From CAYPGJ01 sp964638515 (GTDB taxonomy: Bacteria; Planctomycetota; Phycisphaerae; Phycisphaerales; UBA1924), in assembly GCA_964638515.1 (NCBI GenBank), contig CAZWZL010000006.1, forward strand, positions 15,906 through 79,905: a stretch of 64,000 bases of DNA, given 5' to 3'. The position numbers and the translations under genes were made by a program. Below the pieces are notes generated by a model. The model made no database searches. It saw nothing but the letters and a program-made list of their open reading frames with translations, and was not told the origin of the DNA. How positions within the stretch are numbered: the stretch's first letter is position 1; each line of letters starts with the position of its first letter. Of the stretch, positions 30,438-39,179 are shown piece after piece.

Positions 30438-31535
30438 TCAACGGAAGTCGCGACCGGCCAGCCCGCCGATCGTGACGCGGAACGACTGATAGCCGCTGCC
30501 GACGTTGATGTCGTACGTGAAGCTCAGGCCCACGGCTCCGCCGGTGCCGGCCACGACGCTACCGACGTCGTCGAGACCCTGCTGCTCCTGCGGGAACGTC
30601 TGCCCGGCCGCTTCAGAAGCGGTGACGACCACCCTCGCGCTGCCGTCCAGCAGAGCGACCGTCGTCTTCGCGCCGGAAACCCACCACGGCGCGATGCTGC
30701 GCTGGTGATCGGCGAGCACCTGATAGAACCCGCCCTTCATGGCGGGGAACGCGACCTGCGTCACCGAGTTGAACGCGCCCCAGTTGCCGCCGCCCGGGCC
30801 GCCGCCGATGAGGGACTGCGGGCCGCCGGTGGCGCCGCCGCCGCCGCCGCTTCCGCCGGAGAAGAACTCGCCGCCCTTCTCCTTCCATGCCATCAGCCGA
30901 CGATGTGTGTGCGTCGAAAGGGAGTACCAGTACGAGGTGAACATGAGCGGCTCAGCGTGCGGCTCGTTGGGATTCTCGTTGGAATACGTTTCCCAGGATT
31001 CCTTGACGAGGCGTGCGGCCGGGCTCACGAAGGGCTCCTTGAGCATGCCGAAGCCGCCGGTGTCGACCATGTACTGGCCCATGCCGATGAACCAGAAGGA
31101 CTCAAAGCCCATGTCGGGCAGTGTCGTCTTGAAGCGGGTGCCGTCGCCGCGATAGAAGGGCGCCTGACCGCTGGACTTGAACGCCTTCCATCCACGATTC
31201 GGGAACTTGCCGGGGGCGTCTTCACCGGCCCAGCCGTTCAGCGGGAACTGCGAGGTGGCGAACATGTTCGCCGGCTTGCCGGCGAGCCCGGTGGCGCCGG
31301 CGCCGCCCGGAAGCTGCTGCGACACGGGCAGCGAAGGGAATTGCTCTTTCTTGTCGTTGATGCCGCTCGCCAGGCCGACGCCCAGCTGCTTCTGATTGGA
31401 CAGGCACGCGGCATAGCCGGCGGCGCGTCGCGCTTCGCCGAGCGTCGGCAGCAGGATGCCGATGAGCAGCGCAATGATGCTGATCACGACCAGCAGCTCG
31501 ATCAGCGTAAATCCGGTCCGACGATTCGCTTGCAT
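30438..31535 (-). CDS. Prepilin-like protein with type IV N-terminal methylation motif
   Basis: The 365-residue protein starts MQANRRTGFTLIELLVVISI. This is a prepilin-peptidase cleavage site (G/F) followed by the hydrophobic helix with Glu at +5. The rest is a large exported domain with a glycine stretch (GGSGGGGGATGG) and an aromatic-rich core. It resembles the numerous DUF1559-type pseudopilin proteins of planctomycetes, probably assembled or exported by a type II/IV pilus machine encoded elsewhere. AGGAG lies 6 nt upstream of the ATG at 31535. Confidence 0.9.
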   Translation of the reverse strand: MQANRRTGFTLIELLVVISIIALLIGILLPTLGEARRAAGYAACLSNQKQLGVGLASGINDKKEQFPSLPVSQQLPGGAGATGLAGKPANMFATSQFPLNGWAGEDAPGKFPNRGWKAFKSSGQAPFYRGDGTRFKTTLPDMGFESFWFIGMGQYMVDTGGFGMLKEPFVSPAARLVKESWETYSNENPNEPHAEPLMFTSYWYSLSTHTHRRLMAWKEKGGEFFSGGSGGGGGATGGPQSLIGGGPGGGNWGAFNSVTQVAFPAMKGGFYQVLADHQRSIAPWWVSGAKTTVALLDGSARVVVTASEAAGQTFPQEQQGLDDVGSVVAGTGGAVGLSFTYDINVGSGYQSFRVTIGGLAGRDFR

Positions 31536-31840
31536 GGTGGTCTCCTCAGCAGGCGCGGTTCGCGCGGGACTTCCTCATCCCAGCAACGCGAATCACCTGC
31601 GGTCTCCCAAAGTGAGTTCCGTACAGTACTCCCGAGTTTCCAGCGCGTAAAGCCGGAATGGGCTTTCTGCGCCCGAGAGACGGTACGGGTCCGCCGGTCG
31701 AGTGGTTCCGGCAAAATCCTCCCGAGTCACACCCCTGAAGGCTGGGGGAGTCTTCGTCCACGCCGAGCCGCTCGAATCAGCCGTTTTCGGATGCCGCTCT
31801 CCCGTTTCGTGTCCCTGGTCTGCTGGATGACTCCATTCAA
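31536..31840 (-). other. Leader/promoter region of the prepilin operon
   Basis: About 300 bp hold no convincing gene. On the plus strand the nonamer CTCCCGAGT occurs twice as a direct repeat (31629-31637 and 31719-31727). Several short hairpins (such as GCCGG...CCGGC) lie between. On the minus strand TTTACG, a 17-nt spacer and TACTGT form a weak promoter-like pair between the repeats and the start codon. I could not match the leader to a known riboswitch. Confidence 0.35.
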
Positions 31841-31867
31841 CGAAAAACCCCTGCCAAGCAGGGGTTT
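31841..31867 (-). terminator. Terminator downstream of tRNA-Leu
   Basis: A perfect 10-bp stem (31845-31854 with 31858-31867) with a 3-nt loop is followed on the minus strand by TTTTTCGTT. The A-tract/T-tract symmetry means it might work weakly in the other direction as well. Confidence 0.85.
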
Positions 31868-31901
31868 CCGAAGCTGGATCGCTCGTGGGCTTGCGCCCGA
31901 A

Positions 31902-31985
31902 TGCGGCTGAGAGGAGTCGAACCTCCACGGGTGTTACCCCACCAGAACCTGAATCTGGCGCGTCTGCCAATTCCGCCACAGCCGC
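31902..31985 (-). tRNA. tRNA-Leu (anticodon CAG)
   Basis: The acceptor stem GCGGCTG/CAGCCGC and the D region GTGGCGGAATTGGCAGACGC are leucine-type. The anticodon stem CCAGA/TCTGG encloses the loop TTCAGGT, anticodon CAG. A long class II variable arm (TGGGGTAACACCCGT region) and T arm GGAGG-TTCGACT-CCTCT complete it. The discriminator is A and no CCA is encoded. It reads CUG codons. Confidence 0.96.
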
Positions 31986-32130
31986 AGACTGTCCGGGCCC
32001 CGAACCCGGGCGGAAGCATATCGGCGGAATGAGGCGTGACAAGTTGCCTACGCAGGCCGCCGCGGGGACTTCCCGGCTCGACGCGCCGGAATCTCGACTT
32101 TCGTCCGCTCCGGGGCGGGCCCCGTTCGAC

Positions 32131-33180
32131 CTACTCCTCGCTCTCGTTCTCGCTGGTCTCGGCCGTCGGCGCGGGCTTGCGCACGCCCTTGGCGGCGAGC
32201 ACCTTCTGGCGGATCTCCTGGAAGAGGTCGGTGTTCTCGGCCAGGAACTTCTTGCCGTTCTCGCGCCCCTGGCCCAGACGCACATCGCCGTAGGAGAACC
32301 ACGCGCCGGACTTGTCGACGATGTTCTCCGCGACGGCGAGGTCGATCAGATCGCCGGTGGCGGAGATGCCCTCGTCGTACATGATGTCGAACTCCGCGTC
32401 ACGGAAGGGCGGGGCGACCTTGTTCTTGACGACTCGTGCGCGAACGCGCGAGCCGACGGTCTGGTCGCCGTCCTTGATGGCGCCGGTACGACGGATGTCG
32501 ATGCGAACGGAGGAGTAGAACTTCAGGGCCCTTCCGCCGGGCGTCGTCTCCGGCGAGCCGAACATCACGCCGATCTTCTCCCGGATCTGGTTGATGAAGA
32601 TGACGGAGCAATTGCTCTTGGCGATCGCGCCGGTGAGCTTGCGCATGGCCTGGCTCATGAGTCTCGCTTGCAGGCCGACGTGCGTGTCGCCCATCTCGCC
32701 CTCGATCTCGGCGCGGGGGATGAGCGCCGCGACGGAGTCGATGACGATCGCGTCGACCGCGTTGGATCGCACGAGCAGCTCGCAGATGTCGAGCGCCTGC
32801 TCGCCGGTGTCGGGCTGGGAAACGAGCAGCTCGTCGATGTTCACGCCGATGCGCCGGGCCCAGGACGGATCGAGCGCGTGCTCCGCGTCGATGACGGCGG
32901 CGACGCCCCCGGCCTTCTGCGCCTGCGCGGCCACGGTGAGCGCGAGCGTGGTCTTGCCCGAGGATTCCGGCCCGAAGATCTCGATGATTCGCCCGCGCGG
33001 GATGCCGCGCCCGCCCAGCGCGATGTCGAGCGAGATCGAGCCGGTGGAAACGCCCGGGATGGACAGCGCGGCGTCCTCGTCCAGACGCATGATCGAGCCC
33101 TTGCCGAACGTCTTCTCGATCTGGCCGAGCGTGCGCTGGAGCGCCTGCTGCTTGCCCTTGTCCTCAATGGCGACCGCCAT
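32131..33180 (-). CDS. recA: Recombinase RecA
   Basis: RecA forms filaments on single-stranded DNA for homologous recombination and induces the SOS response. The product has Walker A GPESSGKT (70-77), VIDAEHALDP, VIDSVAALIPRAEIEG, and the GGRALKFYSSVR loop. It ends in an acidic tail, as in other RecAs. I chose the ATG at 33180 (349 residues, the usual length) because GGAGG lies 6 nt upstream. An ATG 25 codons upstream is possible but atypical. Confidence 0.97.
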   Translation of the reverse strand: MAVAIEDKGKQQALQRTLGQIEKTFGKGSIMRLDEDAALSIPGVSTGSISLDIALGGRGIPRGRIIEIFGPESSGKTTLALTVAAQAQKAGGVAAVIDAEHALDPSWARRIGVNIDELLVSQPDTGEQALDICELLVRSNAVDAIVIDSVAALIPRAEIEGEMGDTHVGLQARLMSQAMRKLTGAIAKSNCSVIFINQIREKIGVMFGSPETTPGGRALKFYSSVRIDIRRTGAIKDGDQTVGSRVRARVVKNKVAPPFRDAEFDIMYDEGISATGDLIDLAVAENIVDKSGAWFSYGDVRLGQGRENGKKFLAENTDLFQEIRQKVLAAKGVRKPAPTAETSENESEE

Positions 33181-33318
33181 GCGAGCCTCCCTCCCACTTG
33201 CTTTGCGACCGTTTTCCGACACCTTCTGCTCCGTTGCGACCATACCTGCCTCCAATCCTGCCCGTCAATGTTCGGCGTTCGATAGGATGACAAGAGTTCT
33301 CGGACAGGTCAAGTCTGT

Positions 33319-33345
33319 TTGGTAAATATTCGATCGAAATTTGTT
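33319..33345 (-). promoter_or_regulatory. Possible operator upstream of recA
   Basis: The palindrome TTCGATCGAA (33329-33338) overlaps a minus-strand element GAAC-N7-GATC that is one base from the GAAC-N7-GAAC form of some SOS boxes. It lies upstream of a TTGACC hexamer in the recA leader. No lexA is in the window. A regulatory role is only suggested by position. Confidence 0.25.
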
Positions 33346-33404
33346 CGGGTATCCGACTTCTCTCTTGGGGCCCGTCAGGGCGGCTCAACCTAAATGGTGG
33401 CGCG

Positions 33405-34976
33405 TCAAGGCCTTGCGAGCAGGGACCCGGCATAGGCGCCGGGCAGACCGCGTATGGCGGCTCGGAACGCCTCACCCCGGGCTTCGTAGTTGGTGAATTG
33501 ATCCCACGAGGCGCACCCGGGGCTCAGCAGCACCACGTCGCCCGGGCGAAGGCGCTCATTGATGAACTCCATCGCGCGCGGCAACTCCTTGCAATCGAAG
33601 ACCGGGGCTTCTTTCGATGCCGCAGCGGTGATGGCGCCGGCGGTCTTTCCGATGGTGTAGAGGCCGGCGAGACGAGTCGCGGCCTTGCCGATGCGCGCGA
33701 GATCGACGCCCTTGTCATAGCCGCCGACGATGAGATGCACGCGGGAGGCGCCGACGGTGGGGTCGTCGTCGAATGCCGTGATCGCGAGCAGTGTCGATTC
33801 GGGGGTGGTGGATTTGGAATCGTTGTAATAGCGAACGATGTCGCCCTCGCCGCGCCCGACGCGTCGTGCCAGAACCAGCTCGAGTCGGTCGGGCAGACCG
33901 GGGAACGAACCGATAGCGTCCGCGCAGATCGCGTCAATATCGACGTCGAGATCGGCGTGCTCGTCTCGACGCTCTTCTTCGAGCGCGTAGTGCGCGATGC
34001 GAAGCGCCACGAGCGCGTTCTTCTTGTTGTGTCGCCCGGGCACCGCGAGCAACGGGGCGCGCTCGATGTCCCACTCCTCCACGGAGACGGAGGCGGATCG
34101 GGCCGATGTAGCCGACGTCCAAGCGAGCAGGCGCGCATCCTCCGACCTTGTGGCGAAGACGAACCGATCGCCGTCCTGCCCGCGCTGGTGACGCACGATC
34201 GTGGCTTTGGCCGACTCGTACTCCTCGAACGTGGTGTGCCAATCGAGGTGATTGGGCGAGAGATTGGTGACGCCGGCGATGTGAGGGCTCCAGCCGAGCG
34301 CGCCGGGGTAGCCGACCTCCGGGCCGAGCCAGTAGAGCATGGCGCTGGAAAGCTCGAGCACGACCCAGTCCCAAGGGGCGATGTTCGGGAGCGACTCCAG
34401 CAGAGACCCGCCGATGTTGCCCCCAAGGTGTACGCGAGACGGCCGAGAGTGAAGCGGGCGCCGATGACGCGCGGAAAGGGCGTCGCATCGCGCGTGGTGG
34501 ATGATGGGCAACGCGTGTCGCAGGGCGTGCGCCACCATCGCGGTGGTGGTGCTTTTTCCGACCGTGCCCGTGACCCCGATCGTGCGTGCTCGATTGGGGA
34601 GTCGCTCCACGAGGAGGCGGATCTCGGTAGTGACGGGCACCCCGTTGGCACGGGCCGCGCGAAGGAATCGATTCTCCCAGGGTCTCGGCGCTGCGGGCGT
34701 GGCCACCACGAGATCGCAAGACGTGAAATCGTTGAGCTCGTGCGCGCCCAGCCGCAGGCGCACGGCCCCCGAGTCGATCCAATCACGGAGCCCCGCGAGC
34801 GAATCGGAGAGCTTCTCGGCCGGATCGAGGTCGGTGAGCAGAATCTCGGCGCCCTGGCCGGCCAGCCAGCGAGTGACGCCAAGTCCCCCGCCGAAACGGC
34901 CGAGGCCCATGACGGTGACGCGCTTCCCTGCGAACTGGGCCGTCGTCGGCATCGGCATGGATTGTACGGCACTCAT
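33405..34976 (-). CDS. murD: UDP-N-acetylmuramoylalanine--D-glutamate ligase
   Basis: MurD adds D-glutamate to UDP-MurNAc-L-Ala in peptidoglycan synthesis. The 523-residue protein has an N-terminal Rossmann segment (RVTVMGLGRFGGGLGVTRWL), then the ATP-binding GTVGKSTT (137-144). NLSPNHLDWH and the C-terminal YNDSKSTTPESTL and VHLIVGGYDKG follow. It is longer than the usual 430-450 residues because of loop insertions around 150-180. The ATG at 34976 is chosen because the conserved domain starts soon after; MPMP a few codons later is possible. It stands alone, not in a mur cluster. Confidence 0.93.
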   Translation of the reverse strand: MSAVQSMPMPTTAQFAGKRVTVMGLGRFGGGLGVTRWLAGQGAEILLTDLDPAEKLSDSLAGLRDWIDSGAVRLRLGAHELNDFTSCDLVVATPAAPRPWENRFLRAARANGVPVTTEIRLLVERLPNRARTIGVTGTVGKSTTTAMVAHALRHALPIIHHARCDALSARHRRPLHSRPSRVHLGGNIGGSLLESLPNIAPWDWVVLELSSAMLYWLGPEVGYPGALGWSPHIAGVTNLSPNHLDWHTTFEEYESAKATIVRHQRGQDGDRFVFATRSEDARLLAWTSATSARSASVSVEEWDIERAPLLAVPGRHNKKNALVALRIAHYALEEERRDEHADLDVDIDAICADAIGSFPGLPDRLELVLARRVGRGEGDIVRYYNDSKSTTPESTLLAITAFDDDPTVGASRVHLIVGGYDKGVDLARIGKAATRLAGLYTIGKTAGAITAAASKEAPVFDCKELPRAMEFINERLRPGDVVLLSPGCASWDQFTNYEARGEAFRAAIRGLPGAYAGSLLARP

Positions 34977-35272
34977 GGCTCGTATCCGGGCGCGGGCTCC
35001 CCGGGCCGGCGTGGCCCTTGAATCGGCGAACGACCATCCGAGCGTGAACTTTCGACGAGGCGGGATCCGCCGCGGGCGCGTCGGCATCGTCGCAGACGGG
35101 TGATCCGCCACCCGCGGGCGTTTCGGCCCACCCGGAATAGAGGTCGGCCGTCGGACACCTTCCTGATCGCGCCGCTTGACGTGTTGCGCTTGGAACTCTC
35201 GCACGGGACGCGCGGCGTCTGACGCGCCGAACGGCCGTCCGAGAACCGGGTGGGGGCGATTATGCTGGGAGC

Positions 35273-36814
35273 ATGAACGCCATTCAAACCGCTTCCCTGC
35301 TGACCGCCACCCTTGTGCTCGCGAGCGCCGCGTCGTGCTCGAGGAACGACTCGCACCGAACGCTGGTGGTGTACGGCGCGCAGGCGCCGCTCTCGGGGGT
35401 GCTGGACCCGGTTCCGTCGTCGGCTCCGCCGAGCGAGATCGCGTCGGCGCTCACCGTGGTCTCGCCCAATCGATTGCGATCGGCGGTGGACACCCTCGCG
35501 GCGTTCGGCACCCGTCACACGCTTTCCGACACCACCTCCACCACGCGCGGCATCGGCGCCGCGAGGAATTGGATCAAGGCGCAGTTCGATGCGATCGCGG
35601 CCTCTTCCGGACGGACGGGCGATCTGGCCGTTCGGGTGTACTTCGATTCACACACCGTTCCGCCGGACGGGCGACGCATCTTCCGTGAGGTGGAGCTGGT
35701 CAACGTGGTCTGCGTGATCCCGGGGAAGGACGCGAGCAAGCGGGATCGTCTGCACTACGTCACGGGCCACTACGACTCGATCTGCGGCGAGAACACCGAC
35801 GCGGAATGCGACGCCCCGGGCGCCAACGACAACGCTTCCGGAACCGCCCTCCTGTTCGAGATGGCTCGCGCGGCGCTCGCGTTCCAAAGCGACGCCACGA
35901 TCGTGCTCGTGGCTACGGCCGGGGAAGAGCAGGGGCTCGTGGGCGCACGCCTGCACGCGGGCGCGGCGAAATCCAGGGGAGCGACGATCGCCAGCGTGCT
36001 GAACAACGACATCGTGGGCGACCCCCTCGGAGAGCTGGTCGGCTCCTCGAACGAGACCGCCAAGGCCTGGGCACGGTCCCACGTGCGCGTGTTTTCCGAG
36101 GGCTTCCCCAGGGAGCCCGACGCGGACGCGCAGCGCCGGATCATCGCGCTCGCGCTCGAGAACGACTCGCCCGCCCGAACGCTCGCCCGCTACGTCGTCG
36201 AAACGTCGAGTCGTCACCGGCTCGACGTGCGCCCGGTGATGGTGTATCGCAATGATCGGTTCCTCCGCGGGGGCGATCACACGGCGTTCATCGAGCACGG
36301 GTTCCCGGCGGCCGTGCGGTTCACCGTGACCAACGAGGACTACAACCGTCAGCATCAGTACGTGCGCGACGAGCCCGTGACGCGCGCGCGATCCACGACC
36401 CATACCGGCGACGCGAACCCGAGACTCTCGTCGACGACCGAAACACGTGTGGTGCGGTTCGGCGATCGTGCGGAATACGTGGATGCGGCGTATCTCGCGG
36501 GAGTAGCGCGGATCAATGCCGCGGCGTTGCTGCATCTCGCCAACGCGCCGAACACGCCAGTGGATGCGCGAATCGTCACCGCCAATCTCACGAACGACAC
36601 CACCCTTCGATGGACGATGGATCCCGACGCCGGCGGGTACGAGATCCTGATCCGCGACACCACCGCGCCCGATTGGCAATGGCGCGTGGACGCCGGCAGA
36701 GCGAACGAGATCACGCTGCCGTTAAGCAAGGACAACGTGCTGTTCGGCGTCCGGGCCTATAACCATCGAGGGCTTCGGAGCCTCCCGGCCATCCCGGCCG
36801 CGGCTCGGGAATAG
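35273..36814 (+). CDS. Secreted M28-family metallopeptidase with C-terminal FnIII-like domain
   Basis: The 513-residue protein starts with a signal sequence ending near SAASC (residues 19-23), possibly lipid-modified. The catalytic domain has M28 zinc-ligand motifs: TGHYDSICG, GANDNASGTA and ATAGEEQGLVGA, and a late GDHTAFIEHGFPAAVRF. The last 90 residues (LTNDTTLRWTMDPDAGGYEI to AYNHRGLRS) look like a fibronectin type III domain. M28 enzymes are aminopeptidases or carboxypeptidases, and this one is probably extracytoplasmic. It is divergent from murD with about 300 bp between. Confidence 0.9.
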   Translation: MNAIQTASLLTATLVLASAASCSRNDSHRTLVVYGAQAPLSGVLDPVPSSAPPSEIASALTVVSPNRLRSAVDTLAAFGTRHTLSDTTSTTRGIGAARNWIKAQFDAIAASSGRTGDLAVRVYFDSHTVPPDGRRIFREVELVNVVCVIPGKDASKRDRLHYVTGHYDSICGENTDAECDAPGANDNASGTALLFEMARAALAFQSDATIVLVATAGEEQGLVGARLHAGAAKSRGATIASVLNNDIVGDPLGELVGSSNETAKAWARSHVRVFSEGFPREPDADAQRRIIALALENDSPARTLARYVVETSSRHRLDVRPVMVYRNDRFLRGGDHTAFIEHGFPAAVRFTVTNEDYNRQHQYVRDEPVTRARSTTHTGDANPRLSSTTETRVVRFGDRAEYVDAAYLAGVARINAAALLHLANAPNTPVDARIVTANLTNDTTLRWTMDPDAGGYEILIRDTTAPDWQWRVDAGRANEITLPLSKDNVLFGVRAYNHRGLRSLPAIPAAARE

Positions 36815-36956
36815 GACTGGGAACCCGGGCGGGGGCATGTGATAATCCGGCCGCGGCGCGTAACGGCCGGCGATCGGTCCGGAACAAGGGAGCGACGGGC
36901 GGAACGGCCGCCCTCCCAACGATGGTTTCGTGGGGACGCTCAGGAGTTCACACCAC

Positions 36957-37982
36957 ATGCGCATCGCCCTGTGCACCGCCGCGGCCGCCACGCTCGCGTC
37001 CGCATCGCTCGCCAAGCCGTTCAATCCCACGATGGTCCCCCCGAACGCGTTCTGGGTGGCGCACGTCGACGTCGAGGCCGCGCTCGCGTCAACGCTGGGT
37101 CGCTTCGCGATCGAGCGCGGCGGCGCTCACCTGGCGGCGGAGCTCGATGAAGTGAAGGCGGCGCTCGGGCTCGATCCCCGGACCGACATCAAGGGCGTCA
37201 CGGCGTTCGGTCTGAGCGAGGACGATGACGAGGGAGTCGCGATTATCACCACCACGGCTTCGGTGGACAACGCGTTGGCCATGGCCATCGCGCGAGGAGA
37301 GCACGAGGAGCAGGTGGTCGATGGGCTGACGGTCCATCGCTTTGATGACGCCGGATTCGTGGTGCTTCCGGGCGCGAACGAGAGCGAACGGCTGGTCGTC
37401 GTCGGGGAAGACGCGGGGATGATCGTCGCTGCGGTTCGGAACCTCCGCGAGCCCGGGCAGGGCATCGACTTTGCAAAGTCCGCGGTCACGCGTGGGCCGG
37501 GCGAGAACTCGCTCGTGTTCTTCCATGCGTCCAAGATCGCGCAGGGCCTCGACGTCGAGCCGCTGTCGGTCGTGATGCAGCGGATGGAGGGCGTGCGGGT
37601 CGATGTCGGAGAGCGGCAGGGCAAGTTGGTGGCTGAGGTGGACGTGCTCTCGCGCACCGATGAAGACGCGCAGAACATCTCGCAGATGGTGTCGGGGCTG
37701 CTGGCGATGGCTCGGTTCGCGGGCGGTCAGGACCCCGAGACCGCGCCGTTCATCGACTTGCTCAACGGGCTGAGCCAGGCGACGGACGGGCGCACCGTTT
37801 CGCTCCGTCTCTCCGTGGACCCCGCTCGTCTCATCGAGCTTGCGGAGCACATGGGCGCGCTGGATTTCGAACACGACGAGCACGCGGACGAGAACGAGGA
37901 CGGCAAGGCCTCACACACCGTTCGCATCGGCAAGCGCGAGAAGGTGAAGACACACACACCCAAGGCCAAGCAGCCCTACTGA
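36957..37982 (+). CDS. Secreted protein of unknown function upstream of an ECF sigma factor
   Basis: The ATG at 36957 (AGGAG about 10 nt upstream) gives 341 residues with a clear signal peptide, MRIALCTAAAATLASASLAK. The mature part is acidic, without membrane helices or recognised motifs. It ends in a lysine/histidine-rich tail (IGKREKVKTHTPKAKQPY). The sigma-factor gene starts 11 nt after its stop, so they are probably co-transcribed. It could be an extracytoplasmic sensor or substrate of that sigma pathway; this is inferred from position. Confidence 0.75.
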   Translation: MRIALCTAAAATLASASLAKPFNPTMVPPNAFWVAHVDVEAALASTLGRFAIERGGAHLAAELDEVKAALGLDPRTDIKGVTAFGLSEDDDEGVAIITTTASVDNALAMAIARGEHEEQVVDGLTVHRFDDAGFVVLPGANESERLVVVGEDAGMIVAAVRNLREPGQGIDFAKSAVTRGPGENSLVFFHASKIAQGLDVEPLSVVMQRMEGVRVDVGERQGKLVAEVDVLSRTDEDAQNISQMVSGLLAMARFAGGQDPETAPFIDLLNGLSQATDGRTVSLRLSVDPARLIELAEHMGALDFEHDEHADENEDGKASHTVRIGKREKVKTHTPKAKQPY

Positions 37983-37993
37983 AGCGGCGCCAC

Positions 37994-38629
37994 GTGACCC
38001 CTCCGACCGCCACCGCCAACGCCGCGACTCCGGCCCGCAAGGCCGGGGTCGTCGCGCGCCACGAGGGGCCGTCGTGCGAGGCGCTCGCACGGGAAGCGCA
38101 GGCCGGCTCGCACGACGCGTACGGCGCGCTCGTCACACGCTACGAACACCGATTGTTTTCCTTCCTGCTCCGGCGTGTGGGCAATCGGGACGACGCGGCG
38201 GAACTCGCGCAAGAGACGTTCGTCCGCGCGTTCTCGTCACTGCCCAGGTACGACCCCGAACGACGATTCTCGACCTGGCTGTACACGATCGCGGTGCGTC
38301 TCGCGGCCTCGCACTACCGGGACCGTTCCCGCCGCCCTTCGATCTCGGAGCACATCGATGGGACATCCTTCGACCGGGGCGTGGGCGCCGGGCTCGACAC
38401 CCGAGAAGACGCATCGCGCGTCTGGGCGCTCGCTCGCACACTCCTCAGCGTCGAGCAGCAGACCGCGCTCTGGCTACGGTATGTTGAAGACCTCGCGATC
38501 CCCGAGATCGCGCACGTGATGAACCGACCCGTCGTCTGGGTCCGAGTTGCGCTGTTCCGCGCACGCCAGCGCCTCGCCGAGGCGCTCGGGACCGACGACC
38601 AACACCCGCCCGGGGAGGCCACGCCATGA
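37994..38629 (+). CDS. ECF (extracytoplasmic function) RNA polymerase sigma factor
   Basis: The 211-residue protein has only regions 2 and 4. Region 2 is EALAREAQAGSHDAYGALVT through AELAQETFVRAFSSL and FSTWLYTIAVR. Region 4 is LLSVEQQTALWLRYVEDLAIPEIAHVMNRPVVWVRVALFRARQRL. The start is GTG at 37994. The following gene overlaps its stop by ATGA and encodes a likely membrane anti-sigma, the usual ECF arrangement. Regions 2 and 4 look intact, so it should be active. Confidence 0.92.
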   Translation: MTPPTATANAATPARKAGVVARHEGPSCEALAREAQAGSHDAYGALVTRYEHRLFSFLLRRVGNRDDAAELAQETFVRAFSSLPRYDPERRFSTWLYTIAVRLAASHYRDRSRRPSISEHIDGTSFDRGVGAGLDTREDASRVWALARTLLSVEQQTALWLRYVEDLAIPEIAHVMNRPVVWVRVALFRARQRLAEALGTDDQHPPGEATP

Positions 38630-39159
38630 CCATGCGCCCTTCCAGCCCGTCCGATCCGCGTGACACCCACGTCGAGAAGCTCCTCCGCGCCGCACCACCG
38701 ATCGAGCGTGCGCCCGCCTGGCTCCGATCCTCCACCATGGATCAGATCCGTCGCGCGCGCTCCGTCCCAACCGCGGCGTCGTCGGCGCCCTCGGCCTCGC
38801 CGAGCGCATCGATCCTGTGGCGATTGGCGCCGCTGGCGGGCCTAGCCGCGGTGCTGCTGGGCGCCGCCCTGATTTTCTTCAACCCGACCAAGCCCGGCTC
38901 CCCGACTCCGCTCGCCGTCGCACCCACCGTGCCGCCCGTCGAACAGCCCACGATCCCGGAGTTTGCGACCACCGCCACGGCGGACGCGTTCCGCACGCTG
39001 CGATCGCTGGCGCGTCGGCCCGACCTGCGCCCCGATGCCGTCGTGCACGCCCGCATGGAGACGCCTCTGCTCCGAGAGGCGCGGCTCGTCGTGCAGGACT
39101 CCGAGAATGTGGCCCGAGCCGTGCTGGCTCGCCTCCCCTCTCCCCCCGCCATGCCCTGA
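38626..39159 (+). CDS. Putative membrane anti-sigma factor
   Basis: The 177-residue protein overlaps the ECF sigma stop (ATGA). It has a cytoplasmic N-terminal helical segment (HVEKLLRAAPPIERAPAWLR), one transmembrane helix at about residues 64-85 (LAPLAGLAAVLLGAALIF), and an extracytoplasmic proline-rich tail. There is no CxxC zinc motif of ZAS anti-sigmas. The assignment rests on context and topology, not on a recognised domain. Confidence 0.65.
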   Translation: MTMRPSSPSDPRDTHVEKLLRAAPPIERAPAWLRSSTMDQIRRARSVPTAASSAPSASPSASILWRLAPLAGLAAVLLGAALIFFNPTKPGSPTPLAVAPTVPPVEQPTIPEFATTATADAFRTLRSLARRPDLRPDAVVHARMETPLLREARLVVQDSENVARAVLARLPSPPAMP

Positions 39160-39179
39160 TCACGCCGAGGCTTCGATAC

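Noticed and set aside
31536..31840. c-di-GMP or ZTP riboswitch in the prepilin leader
   Set aside because: A few short motifs looked similar, but the order and loops do not fit either family.
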